This document shows positions 10,927-18,959 of a stretch of DNA of 64,000 nucleotides, piece after piece. Origin of the DNA: Bacillus cabrialesii (GTDB lineage Bacteria > Bacillota > Bacilli > Bacillales > Bacillaceae). Made by a program: the position numbers and the translations under genes. Each line of letters opens with the position of its first letter. Positions within the stretch are counted from its first letter, which is position 1. A model generated the notes under the pieces. It was not told where the DNA came from. It did not search any database and saw nothing but the letters and a program-made list of their open reading frames with translations. The stretch lies in NCBI RefSeq assembly GCF_004124315.2, contig NZ_CP096889.1, positions 3,269,001 to 3,333,000 of the forward strand, read 5' to 3'.

Positions 10927-11003
10927 CTTCTTCCCCCTCATTAAAATAATCGAGGTTATTTTAACACAGTTTGTTTTAAAAGCCTAAACCTGTGCTTCTA
11001 AAA

Positions 11004-11027
11004 AAAGCTCCGCGCATGCGGAGCTTT
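11004..11027 (-). terminator. Terminator of fadN-fadA-fadE
   Basis: AAAGCTCCGC / GCGGAGCTTT stem with a GCAT tetraloop, followed on the minus strand by further Ts. Lies 9 bp after the fadE stop. Confidence 0.9.
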
Positions 11028-11035
11028 TGGGCCAA

Positions 11036-12820
11036 TCAGACAATATATTTCTCAGCCTCGAAAACGCCCGCCGCTGCTTCACGTTTTTTCTGAATGACGT
11101 TTTTAGGTGTTACGCGCGTCAGCTTGCGCAGAGCGGAAAGCATCATGCGGAGTGAATCTCCTTCTTCCATTGCGATGAGGGATTCCTTCGCGTGAGCTTC
11201 AATTTCATGAAATGCTTCCTGAACGAAAATTTCAGTATACAGCACCTTTTGCGCCGCTTTGTCTTCTCCTTGCGCGGCAATGGCCTTTTCCGTTCTGAGT
11301 ACGGCTGATTCCATTGCGTATACATTGCTGACGATATCCGCGACGTTGACGAGAATCTCTTGTTCACGATCGATGGCTTTGCCGTATTTTTGCGCGGCGA
11401 GACCGGCAGCGAACAGCGCGATTTTTTTGGCTTGCTTAACGATATATTTCTCTTGCTCTAAAACGCCGCTGCCGGGCTCTTCAGGCATAAGCATCATGAG
11501 TTCTTCCTGGAGGGACTGCGCTTTTTCTAATAGAGGCAGCTCGCCCTTAAGCGCTTTTTTCAGGAAGGTGCTTGGCACGATTAACCGGTTGATTTCGTTT
11601 GTGCCTTCAAAAATCCGATTGATCCTTGAATCCCGATAGGCTCTCTCTACTTCGTACTCCTGCATAAAGCCGTAGCCTCCATGAATCTGCACGCCTTCAT
11701 CTACGATATAATCAAGCGTCTCGGAGCCGAATACCTTATTCAGAGAGCATTCGATGGCGTATTCGGCAATTGACTTGGCGATTTGCCGGCCGTCCTTGAG
11801 ATCTTCGGCCGTAAACTGGCTCATATTGTCTTCAAACAGTCCCACGGTTCTGTACACAGAGCTTTCCATCGCATACAGCCTTGATGCCATTGTCGCTATC
11901 TTTTCCTGTGTCAGCGAAAAGCCCGCAATCGGTGTTTTAAATTGGCGGCGCTGATTTGCGTATGCCGCAGACAGCTCAATTACTCGCTTAGACGCGCCGA
12001 TTGTGCCAACCGCCAGCTTATAGCGGCCGATATTTAAAATATTAAAGGCGATGACATGCCCTTTGCCGATTTCTCCGAGCAGGTTTTCTTTTGGTACTTC
12101 AGCCTGATCTAAAATAAGGGTTCTTGTCGATGATCCTTTAATCCCCATTTTCTTTTCTTCCGGACCCGTAGACACTCCCGGGAAGTCTTTTTCTACAATA
12201 AAGGCTGAGAACTTGTCGCCGTCCACCTTAGCGTAAACAACAAATACATCAGCAAAGGCAGAGTTGGTAATCCACTGTTTTTCCCCGGTTAATACGTAAT
12301 GCGTTCCCGCTTCATTCAGCACGGCTGTTGTTTTTGCTCCAAGCGCATCAGACCCAGAGCCCGGTTCAGTCAGTGCATAAGCCGCGATCTTTTCGCCTGA
12401 AGCAAGCCCGGGCAAATACTTTTTCTTTTGTTCTTCTGATCCGAAAAAGACGATCGGCAAGGAACCGATGCCGACATGCGCGCCATAAGAAAGCGAAAAG
12501 CTGCCCGCACGCGAAAATTTTTCAGTGATGAGCGCCGAGCTGATTTTATCAAGGCCGAGCCCTCCGTATTCCTCCGGCACATCAGCGCCAAGCAGTCCAA
12601 GTTCACCCGCTTTCTTCAACAGCCTGACGGAATGTTCAAATTGATGGTTTTCAATATCATCTATATGAGGGAGAACATCTTGCTCGATGTAGTCCTCCGT
12701 TGTTTTCGCAATCATTTTATGCTCGTCGGTGAAATCCTCCGGTGTATACATTTGATCGTATGTGACATCCTCGATTAAGAAACCGCCGCCTTTTTGTACT
12801 TCAGCCGCTTTTTTCGCCAT
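11036..12820 (-). CDS. fadE: FadE, acyl-CoA dehydrogenase
   Basis: FadE (594 residues) catalyses the first, FAD-dependent oxidation of fatty acyl-CoA in beta-oxidation. The acyl-CoA dehydrogenase core shows YALTEPGSGSDA and KQWITNS (FAD/substrate binding) and the region YRDSRINRIFEGTNEINR with the catalytic glutamate. The C-terminal 170 residues are the extra helical domain of long-chain enzymes. I start at ATG 12820 (MAKKAAEVQKGG), preceded by AAAGGGGGAAAAAC. Third gene of the operon. Confidence 0.95.
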   Translation of the reverse strand: MAKKAAEVQKGGGFLIEDVTYDQMYTPEDFTDEHKMIAKTTEDYIEQDVLPHIDDIENHQFEHSVRLLKKAGELGLLGADVPEEYGGLGLDKISSALITEKFSRAGSFSLSYGAHVGIGSLPIVFFGSEEQKKKYLPGLASGEKIAAYALTEPGSGSDALGAKTTAVLNEAGTHYVLTGEKQWITNSAFADVFVVYAKVDGDKFSAFIVEKDFPGVSTGPEEKKMGIKGSSTRTLILDQAEVPKENLLGEIGKGHVIAFNILNIGRYKLAVGTIGASKRVIELSAAYANQRRQFKTPIAGFSLTQEKIATMASRLYAMESSVYRTVGLFEDNMSQFTAEDLKDGRQIAKSIAEYAIECSLNKVFGSETLDYIVDEGVQIHGGYGFMQEYEVERAYRDSRINRIFEGTNEINRLIVPSTFLKKALKGELPLLEKAQSLQEELMMLMPEEPGSGVLEQEKYIVKQAKKIALFAAGLAAQKYGKAIDREQEILVNVADIVSNVYAMESAVLRTEKAIAAQGEDKAAQKVLYTEIFVQEAFHEIEAHAKESLIAMEEGDSLRMMLSALRKLTRVTPKNVIQKKREAAAGVFEAEKYIV

Positions 12821-12834
12821 TTGTTTTTCCCCCT

Positions 12835-14010
12835 TTAGCATAATTCAAATACACCGGCCGCTCCCATCCCGCCGCCGATACACATTGTGACGACTCCAAA
12901 TTGCTCGTTTCTCCGTTTCATTTCATGAATCAGAGAGAGTGTAAGCTTTGTGCCCGTACAGCCAAGCGGATGCCCAAGCGCGATTGCGCCCCCGTTGACA
13001 TTCACTTTTTCTTCATCAATTCCCAGTTCCCTGATCACTTGAATGGCCTGTGATGCGAAAGCTTCGTTCAGTTCAAACAAGCCGATGTCCTGCAGCTGAA
13101 GCCCGGCAAGCTTCAAGGCGCGCGGAATGGCTTCCACCGGTCCGATGCCCATCACTTCCGGCGGCACGCCGCCTACTGCAAAGGAGCGGAATTTCACAAG
13201 CGGCGCCAAGCCAAGCGCATCAGCTTTTTCCCGATCCATCAGCATGACAGCCGCCGCTCCGTCACTCGTCTGCGAGGAATTGCCCGCAGTAACTGTTCCG
13301 TCAACGGAAAAAGCCGGGCGCAATGTCGCTAAGATGTCTGTCGTCGTTTGCGGGCGAACGCCTTCATCCTGAGAAAACACAAACTGTTTTTCCTGTGGCT
13401 TATGATTTTCTCCAATTTCTGTCACCGTTACTTCGACAGGAACAGTCTCATCTTTAAATTTCCCTTCTGCAAGGGCTTTGGCCGCATTTTGGTGGCTGCG
13501 AACCGCAAACGCATCCTGATCCTCACGGGAGACGCCGTATTTTTTTGCGACCTGCTCGGCTGTGTGGCCCATGCTCATGTAATATTCCGGCGCCTGTTCT
13601 GCCAATGCAAGGTTCGGACGGGTCACATGCCCCATCATCGGGACCTGCGACATGGATTCTGCTCCGCCGGCGATCGCTGTATCGTAGGCGCCAAGCATGA
13701 TTTTTTCTGCCGCATATGCGATAGACTGAAGACCTGAAGAGCAGTAGCGATTGACTGTAATCGCCGGAACCGTGTACGGCAGTCCCGCGAGCGCGCCGAT
13801 ATTTCTCGCCATATTAAGCCCCTGTTCCGCTTCAGGTGTCGCACAGCCGATAATCAAGTCGTCAATATTGCCTTCGTAGCCGCCTGCCCGCTTCAGTGTT
13901 TCTTTCACGCAAATCGCTCCCAAATCATCCGGACGAACGGTGGCCAGCGATCCTTTTTTGGCTTTCCCAACCGGTGTTCTTGCACCTGACACAATGACTG
14001 CTTCTTTCAT
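12835..14010 (-). CDS. fadA: FadA, acetyl-CoA acetyltransferase (3-ketoacyl-CoA thiolase)
   Basis: FadA (391 residues) performs the thiolytic last step of beta-oxidation. The nucleophilic cysteine is in NRYCSSGLQSIAYA, the histidine in GHPLGCTGTKL and the second cysteine in VTMCIGGGMGAAGVFE. Full length for a thiolase. It starts 10 bp after fadN with GGAGGGAGCTT upstream of the ATG, and it is followed at 14 bp by fadE. Confidence 0.96.
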   Translation of the reverse strand: MKEAVIVSGARTPVGKAKKGSLATVRPDDLGAICVKETLKRAGGYEGNIDDLIIGCATPEAEQGLNMARNIGALAGLPYTVPAITVNRYCSSGLQSIAYAAEKIMLGAYDTAIAGGAESMSQVPMMGHVTRPNLALAEQAPEYYMSMGHTAEQVAKKYGVSREDQDAFAVRSHQNAAKALAEGKFKDETVPVEVTVTEIGENHKPQEKQFVFSQDEGVRPQTTTDILATLRPAFSVDGTVTAGNSSQTSDGAAAVMLMDREKADALGLAPLVKFRSFAVGGVPPEVMGIGPVEAIPRALKLAGLQLQDIGLFELNEAFASQAIQVIRELGIDEEKVNVNGGAIALGHPLGCTGTKLTLSLIHEMKRRNEQFGVVTMCIGGGMGAAGVFELC

Positions 14011-14020
14011 AAGCTCCCTC

Positions 14021-16390
14021 CTAATTCCGTAAAGGTTTACCTTTCACAAGCATATGCTGCATTCTCGCTTGAGATTTCGCCTCTCCTGCCAAACTCAAAA
14101 ACGCTTCTCTCTCGATCTCCAATAAATACTCTTCATCAACCTCTGTGCCAAACGGCACTTTTCCGCCGGCAATGACATAAGCGAGCTTTTTCGCGATTTT
14201 GAAATCATGCTCAGATATATAGCCGGACAGCTTCATTTGCTCCGCGCCAAGCAAGAGTGCCGCATAACCGGTTTCTCCCGGCACCTTGATCTTTTCTTTT
14301 ACTGGCGTCCGCCAGCCTTTATCGTATAAAGATGCGGCAAGCTGCTTTGCATCGTACAGCAGGTGATCCTGATTCATACTGATGTGATCCGTTTCTTTTA
14401 AGATGTTCATCTCACGGGCCTCTTGAGCGGAAGCGGATACTTTCGCCATCGCAATCGTTTCAAATGTTTTCATTGCCGCATTCATAGGATCAAGACCGCG
14501 GCGAAGATGGTTGATGTACAGCTCTTTGTTTCCCCCTCCGCCAGGGATAAGGCCGACGCCGGATTCCACAAGCCCCATATAGGCTTCACTTGCTGCTTGA
14601 ATGCGCGCCGCCGGCAGGCACACTTCCGTTCCGCCGCCGAGCGTCATTCCGAATGGAGCGGCGACAACCGGTTTCGCACTGTATTTGATATTCATCATCG
14701 TCTCTTGAAAACGGCGTATCACGAAGTCTACTTCCAAAAAGTTGTCATCTTGGACTTCCATTAAAATCATGGCGAGATTCGCGCCGACACAGAAATTTTT
14801 TCCTTGATTGCCGATGACAAGCCCTTTGTAGTTCCGCTCAGTTTCCTCTAACGCTTTGTTGATCATTTGGATGATATCGAGGCCGATCGCATTGCTTTTC
14901 GAATGAAATTCAAGAAGGGCCACATCATCTCCAAGGTCGATCAGACTTGCTCCGCTGTTTTTCGCAATCACGCCGTTTGTTTCCTTGAGCGCTTGTAAAT
15001 GAATCCGTTTTTTGTTTTCTTTCACGGCCCTGTATTCGCCGCGGTCATAATAAAATACCGTTCCGTTCTCTCTGATGTAGAAGGTTTCATTCCCTTTGTC
15101 CAGCATGTCTTTGACCCAGCCGGGCATTTCCGCTCCTAGCCGCTCAAGTTTTTCAGCCGACTGCCTGAGGCCGATGGCATCCCATATTTCAAACGGGCCC
15201 AGCTCCCAGCCGAATCCCCACTTCATGGCTTGGTCAATCGCATGAATATCATCGGCGATCTCACCAAGCAGTTCCGCTGAGTAAAGCAGGGTTTGAGATG
15301 TGATATTCCAAAGCAGTCTGCCGGCTCTGTCATCCGAATAAATAAGCGCTTTCATTTTGGCTTTTGTCCCTTTTGCCTGTTTTGCCGCTTCGAGTGCCGG
15401 TGATTTCATTTTTGTCCGTTCGCCATAAGTAAGCGTCACTGGGTCAAGCTCATAAATCGTTTTTCCTTCTTTTTTATAAAAGCCTTGGCCAGCCTTGCTT
15501 CCGATCCACCCTTTTTCCAGCATATCGTTCATGAAGCCTGGAAGGCGGAACGCTTCTTTCTCGTCTCCATCCGCTTTGTCATACACATTTCGGGCGACGT
15601 GAGCAAATGTATCGAGACCGACAACATCAAGTGTTCTGAAGGTCGCGCTTTTCGGTCTGCCGATCAGTGGGCCTGTGATCGAATCGACTTCCCCGACCTG
15701 ATAGCCGCCTTTCAGCATTTCTTGGACTGTGACGAGAAGCCCGTATGTTCCGATGCGGTTTGCGATAAAGTTCGGTGTGTCCTTTGCTGTAACAACGCCT
15801 TTTCCAAGGACATTTTCACCGAAAGCTGTCATAAACTTTAATATATCAGGGTCCGTTTCCTGAATCGGAATGATCTCCAGCAGCTTTAAATAGCGGGCGG
15901 GATTAAAAAAGTGTGTTCCAAGAAAATGGGATTTAAAATCATCCGACCGGCCTTCAGCCATCTCCTGCACTGATATGCCTGAGGTGTTGCTTGAGACAAT
16001 GCTTCCAGGCTTCCGGTGTTCATCCACAAGAGCGAAAATTTGCTTTTTGACTTCGAGGTTTTCGACAACAACTTCAATAATCCAATCTGCTTCATTCAGC
16101 TTTGCTGCATCGTCCTCCAGATTGCCTGGTGTGATATAGGAGGTATTTTTCGCTGATGTAAGGGGAGCGGGCTTTTGTTTCAGCAGTTTTTTCACCGCTT
16201 GCCGGCTCAGCCTGCTGCGCACCTCGGGACTGTCCTTTGTCAGCCCCTTTTTTTCCTCTTCCTTTGTCAAATTGTTCGGCACAATATCAAGCAGCAGGAC
16301 AGGAATTCCGATGTTAGCCAAATGCGCCGCAATCCCGGAACCCATTACCCCCGATCCTAAAACGGCTGCCTTCCGAATGTGTTTGTGCAT
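14021..16390 (-). CDS. fadN: FadN, bifunctional 3-hydroxyacyl-CoA dehydrogenase / enoyl-CoA hydratase
   Basis: FadN (789 residues) joins two beta-oxidation activities. The N-terminal half is the NAD-dependent hydroxyacyl-CoA dehydrogenase (Rossmann GSGVMGSGIAAHLAN at residues 11-25; HFFNPARYLKLLEII catalytic region). The C-terminal part is an enoyl-CoA hydratase/isomerase (crotonase) domain with FCVGANLAMI and APFGMTLGGGTEVCLPA. The order (dehydrogenase first) is the reverse of E. coli FadB. The start ATG at 16390 follows GGGGGATATC. A FadR operator overlaps its leader. Confidence 0.95.
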   Translation of the reverse strand: MHKHIRKAAVLGSGVMGSGIAAHLANIGIPVLLLDIVPNNLTKEEEKKGLTKDSPEVRSRLSRQAVKKLLKQKPAPLTSAKNTSYITPGNLEDDAAKLNEADWIIEVVVENLEVKKQIFALVDEHRKPGSIVSSNTSGISVQEMAEGRSDDFKSHFLGTHFFNPARYLKLLEIIPIQETDPDILKFMTAFGENVLGKGVVTAKDTPNFIANRIGTYGLLVTVQEMLKGGYQVGEVDSITGPLIGRPKSATFRTLDVVGLDTFAHVARNVYDKADGDEKEAFRLPGFMNDMLEKGWIGSKAGQGFYKKEGKTIYELDPVTLTYGERTKMKSPALEAAKQAKGTKAKMKALIYSDDRAGRLLWNITSQTLLYSAELLGEIADDIHAIDQAMKWGFGWELGPFEIWDAIGLRQSAEKLERLGAEMPGWVKDMLDKGNETFYIRENGTVFYYDRGEYRAVKENKKRIHLQALKETNGVIAKNSGASLIDLGDDVALLEFHSKSNAIGLDIIQMINKALEETERNYKGLVIGNQGKNFCVGANLAMILMEVQDDNFLEVDFVIRRFQETMMNIKYSAKPVVAAPFGMTLGGGTEVCLPAARIQAASEAYMGLVESGVGLIPGGGGNKELYINHLRRGLDPMNAAMKTFETIAMAKVSASAQEAREMNILKETDHISMNQDHLLYDAKQLAASLYDKGWRTPVKEKIKVPGETGYAALLLGAEQMKLSGYISEHDFKIAKKLAYVIAGGKVPFGTEVDEEYLLEIEREAFLSLAGEAKSQARMQHMLVKGKPLRN

Positions 16391-16410
16391 GAGATATCCC
16401 CCTTGAACAT

Positions 16411-16428
16411 TGAATGAATAATCATTCA
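16411..16428 (-). promoter_or_regulatory. FadR operator of fadN-fadA-fadE
   Basis: The 18-bp palindrome TGAATGAWTAATCATTCA (here A at the W position) matches the Bacillus FadR (YsiA) consensus TGAATGAMTANTCATTCA. It lies in the fadN leader, so bound FadR would block transcription, and long-chain acyl-CoA would release it. Confidence 0.9.
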
Positions 16429-16466
16429 TTTTTTAGCCAAAAAAAATGAAACCCGTTTCTTCTTTC

Positions 16467-16495
16467 ATCTTAAAAGATTTCCGGTTCGACTTCAA
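16467..16495 (-). promoter_or_regulatory. Candidate sigma-A promoter of fadN
   Basis: Minus-strand -35 TTGAAG (16490-16495), 17-bp spacer, -10 TAAGAT (16467-16472), 39 bp before the FadR operator. Confidence 0.5.
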
Positions 16496-16503
16496 TAGCT
16501 AAT

Positions 16504-16532
16504 TTGTTATTTTTTTGTATGAAGCTTATAAA
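16504..16532 (+). promoter_or_regulatory. Candidate promoter of yuzL
   Basis: Plus-strand -35 TTGTTA (16504-16509), 17-bp spacer, -10 TATAAA (16527-16532), 32 bp before the yuzL ATG and back-to-back with the fadN promoter. Confidence 0.5.
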
Positions 16533-16564
16533 AGACGGGCAACTTAAACCCGGAGGTGAAGGGA

Positions 16565-16711
16565 ATGGTGCGAGAGAAAAAAAATCCGTCTTCAGCGGCA
16601 GTCAGCGCGGCGAGCATAAAAGGAGATGCCGGTCCGACCCAGCATTACGGCGGCGGAAAACGGACAAGTCAAAATCAGCAATATAAAAAACATAACATGG
16701 AACAATCATAA
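16565..16711 (+). CDS. yuzL: YuzL, 48-residue small protein
   Basis: A 48-residue hydrophilic, basic protein (MVREKKNPSSAAVSAASIKG...) rich in glycine, glutamine, lysine and serine, like the YuzL family conserved in Bacillus. No transmembrane segment and no catalytic motif; the function is unknown. It is the only plus-strand gene between the minus-strand fadN and fadM. The ATG has CGGAGGTGAAGGG upstream, and its own promoter and terminator flank it. Its composition is reminiscent of small spore proteins, which is inference. Confidence 0.85.
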   Translation: MVREKKNPSSAAVSAASIKGDAGPTQHYGGGKRTSQNQQYKKHNMEQS

Positions 16712-16712
16712 C

Positions 16713-16733
16713 GCAGCTGCTTCCCGCGGCTGC
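16713..16733 (+). terminator. Terminator of yuzL
   Basis: GCAGCTGC / GCGGCTGC stem (8 bp, one G-U), TTCCC loop, then TTTCACTTTTTC on the plus strand. It also sits just past the fadM stop but has no T-run on that strand. Confidence 0.7.
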
Positions 16734-16735
16734 TT

Positions 16736-17644
16736 TCACTTTTTCAAGATTCCTTTTAAGACAAACGCTGCATTGGCGGGCCGTTCGGCAATTCTTCTCA
16801 TAAAGTAGCTGAACCAGTCTGTTCCATAAGGGACATACACACGCATTCTGTACCCTTCCTTGGCAAGTTCCTTCTGCCGCTCCGGCCTGATGCCGTATAA
16901 CATTTGAAACTCAAATTGTGATGCTGGGATATGTTGCTCAGCAACGAGCTGTTTCGTAAACGCAATGATATCATCGTCATGTGTGGCCACAGCCGTATAG
17001 TTTCCGCTTAACAGCTGCAGCTTGATCAAGCTTTGAAAATGAAGGTCTGTTCCTTTTTTGTCCGGAAATGCTACAGACGCAGATTCTTTATAAGCGCCTT
17101 TCACAAGTCTGAGATTCGGCTTTATGTCACACATGTTTCTGATGTCTTCTGCCGCCCGGTACAAATACGCTTGAATGACCGTGCCGAGCATTTCAAACTC
17201 CTGTTTGCATTGCCTGTAAATAGAGAGTGTCTGTTCATAATGAGAATAGTCTTCCATATCAATGGTCACAGCAACCCCATATTGCTTCGCAGCAGATAGA
17301 ATCGCACGCAAATGAGAAAGGCAAAGTTTTTCTGAAAGATCAAGCCCGATTGAGGTCAGCTTTAATGAAAGCTCTGAGTCCAATTGATGTTCGGCAATGG
17401 CTCGAATCGCTTTTTTGCATTCCTCTGCGACTTGATGTGCTTCTTTTTCCGAAGCTGCATACTCGCCTAAATAATCAATTGTCGCGCACAAACCGGATCT
17501 GTTTAGCCTTTTGACGGTCTTAACCGCCGATTCAATTGTATCCCCTGCGACAAACCTTCGTGCTCCAAGCCGCGTTCCGTATGCTTTTGCGAACTTGGTA
17601 AGTGTTTTATTTTGAGATAAGAATAAAAACACATGTCTCAACAT
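16736..17644 (-). CDS. fadM: FadM (PutM-type), proline dehydrogenase family
   Basis: A 302-residue FAD enzyme of the proline dehydrogenase (PutA TIM-barrel) family. It shows ARRFVAGDTIES, the flavin-site block VTIDMEDYSHYEQTL and the substrate motif FEFQMLYGIRPERQKEL with YVPYGTDWFSYFMRRIAERPAN at the end. Known in B. subtilis as YusM/FadM, a second proline dehydrogenase. The start ATG at 17644 (MLRHVFLFLSQ) follows AGGAGGGAGTCGG. Transcribed alone toward the yuzL terminator. Confidence 0.9.
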   Translation of the reverse strand: MLRHVFLFLSQNKTLTKFAKAYGTRLGARRFVAGDTIESAVKTVKRLNRSGLCATIDYLGEYAASEKEAHQVAEECKKAIRAIAEHQLDSELSLKLTSIGLDLSEKLCLSHLRAILSAAKQYGVAVTIDMEDYSHYEQTLSIYRQCKQEFEMLGTVIQAYLYRAAEDIRNMCDIKPNLRLVKGAYKESASVAFPDKKGTDLHFQSLIKLQLLSGNYTAVATHDDDIIAFTKQLVAEQHIPASQFEFQMLYGIRPERQKELAKEGYRMRVYVPYGTDWFSYFMRRIAERPANAAFVLKGILKK

Positions 17645-17738
17645 CCGACTCCCTCCTGCCGTCATCTTCAAAACACCTGTATATAACTCCCAGTCTGAAG
17701 GAAACTATAAAATGAACAGAAATCAAAGGAGGATCACA

Positions 17739-17984
17739 ATGGACAATCAGCAGCAATCTCAAATGCCGCCTTCCGTTATTTCGACAAAGGATCATTTGTA
17801 TCTCAATGACATGCTGAACTGGAATTTGCTTGCGATGAAAAAAGCGCATTTCATGGCGCAGCAATGCCAGGATCAAACGTTAAAGCAAGAACTCGACCGC
17901 GTCGGACACATGCATCATGATCATTATCAAAGAATACTAAAGCACCTGCAGCCAGGCCAGCAGCAGTCCGGCTACATCCAATAA
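17739..17984 (+). CDS. CotF-like spore coat family protein (81 residues)
   Basis: An 81-residue protein starting MDNQQQSQMPPSV after AAAGGAGGATCAC. The core KDHLYLNDMLNWNLLAMKKA is the ferritin-like/coat F helix pair, and the tail is rich in glutamine and histidine. Such proteins are found with the spore coat. It lies 12 bp upstream of yusN, a second member of the same family, so the two form a small operon. I am not sure of the B. subtilis name for this gene and leave the symbol empty. The promoter is not evident. Confidence 0.85.
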   Translation: MDNQQQSQMPPSVISTKDHLYLNDMLNWNLLAMKKAHFMAQQCQDQTLKQELDRVGHMHHDHYQRILKHLQPGQQQSGYIQ

Positions 17985-17996
17985 GGAGGCGCCAGA

Positions 17997-18329
17997 ATGA
18001 ATCAGCAAAATCAGAAAATCAGCAACCCGCAGACACCTGTACCGACAACTTCGGAGATGAATGACAGAGATTTCGTCAATGAACTGCTGACAACGGAAAA
18101 ATACATGACAACAGCTTATTGCACAGCCTTGCACGAATTCAGCCACGAGTCTCTTTATCAGGATATTCAATCCATTTTTGATGAGTCACAAAAAGCGCAA
18201 AGAAAACTGTATGACCTTATGTTCCAATATGGATGGTATTCTGTTGAAGCGGAGGATGCCCAAAAGCTGCAGAAGTCCTATCAAAAATTCCAGCAGACCA
18301 TTCAGCAGCAGTCTCCTTATCAGCAATAA
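17997..18329 (+). CDS. yusN: YusN, CotF-like spore coat protein
   Basis: A 110-residue coat-F family protein. The conserved part is MNDRDFVNELLTTEKYMTTAYCTALHEFSHESLYQDI, with two long amphipathic helices, followed by a tyrosine/glutamine-rich tail (QFQQTIQQQSPYQQ type). It starts at ATG 17997 behind AAGGAGGCGCC and is followed by a terminator. Expression during sporulation is expected from the family but not shown here. Confidence 0.87.
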   Translation: MNQQNQKISNPQTPVPTTSEMNDRDFVNELLTTEKYMTTAYCTALHEFSHESLYQDIQSIFDESQKAQRKLYDLMFQYGWYSVEAEDAQKLQKSYQKFQQTIQQQSPYQQ

Positions 18330-18339
18330 AAACAGCAGC

Positions 18340-18376
18340 AAAAGGATACGATGTTCTTCGGGGCGTCTATCCTTTT
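18340..18376 (+). terminator. Terminator of yusN
   Basis: AAAGGATA / TATCCTTT stem enclosing a GC-rich inner loop, followed by TTTTTTTT. Confidence 0.75.
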
Positions 18377-18392
18377 TTTTGTGTGAAATCAG

Positions 18393-18434
18393 TTGACTTT
18401 TTATTAATGCTTATTTATATTTAATAGGCATTAA
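18393..18434 (+). promoter_or_regulatory. yusOP promoter with overlapping inverted repeat
   Basis: Promoter: -35 TTGACT (18393-18398), 17-bp spacer, -10 TATATT (18416-18421). An inverted repeat TTAATGC (18404-18410) / GCATTAA (18428-18434) brackets the -10 box. This is the expected place for a MarR-type repressor, most simply YusO itself. Confidence 0.65.
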
Positions 18435-18487
18435 CTATTTTATCATCTAAATATAAACACATTATATGTAACAGAGGAGACATGAAC

Positions 18488-18958
18488 ATGAAGAGTGCGG
18501 ATCGGTTAATGTCCGATATTCAATTATCGCTTCAGGCGCTCTTTCAAAAGATACAGCCTGAAATGCTTGAAAGCATGGAGAAACAAGGTATCACCCCGGC
18601 GCAGCTGTTTGTGCTGGCCAGCCTAAAAAAACACGGCAGCCTCAAAATTTCTGAAATTGCCGAGCGTATGGAGGTTAAGCCAAGCGCGGTGACGTTAATG
18701 GCAGATCGACTTGAGCAAAAAAATCTCATCGCCAGAACGCACAACACCAAAGACAGGCGAGTGATTGATATCAGTCTTACTGATGAAGGAGACAGAAAGT
18801 TCGAGGAGGTTTTGGCAGGCAGAAAAGCTATTATGGCGCGATACCTTTCCTTCTTGACGGAGGAGGAAATGCTTCAGGCGGCTCATATTACAGAAAAGCT
18901 CGCACAGGCTGCAGCGGAAACTGATGAAAAGCAAAACAGGAAAAGAGGAAACGAATGA
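18488..18958 (+). CDS. yusO: YusO, MarR-family transcriptional regulator
   Basis: A 156-residue MarR protein with a winged-helix DNA-binding core: ITPAQLFVLASLKKHGSLKISEIAERMEVKPSAVTLMADRLEQKNLI, then the wing TKDRRVIDISLTDEG. It is encoded directly before the efflux gene yusP and overlaps its ribosome site, the usual layout for a ligand-released repressor of a drug pump. I start at the second ATG (18488), seven bases after AGGAGA. The inverted repeat on the promoter suggests autoregulation. Confidence 0.92.
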   Translation: MKSADRLMSDIQLSLQALFQKIQPEMLESMEKQGITPAQLFVLASLKKHGSLKISEIAERMEVKPSAVTLMADRLEQKNLIARTHNTKDRRVIDISLTDEGDRKFEEVLAGRKAIMARYLSFLTEEEMLQAAHITEKLAQAAAETDEKQNRKRGNE

Positions 18959-18959
18959 A

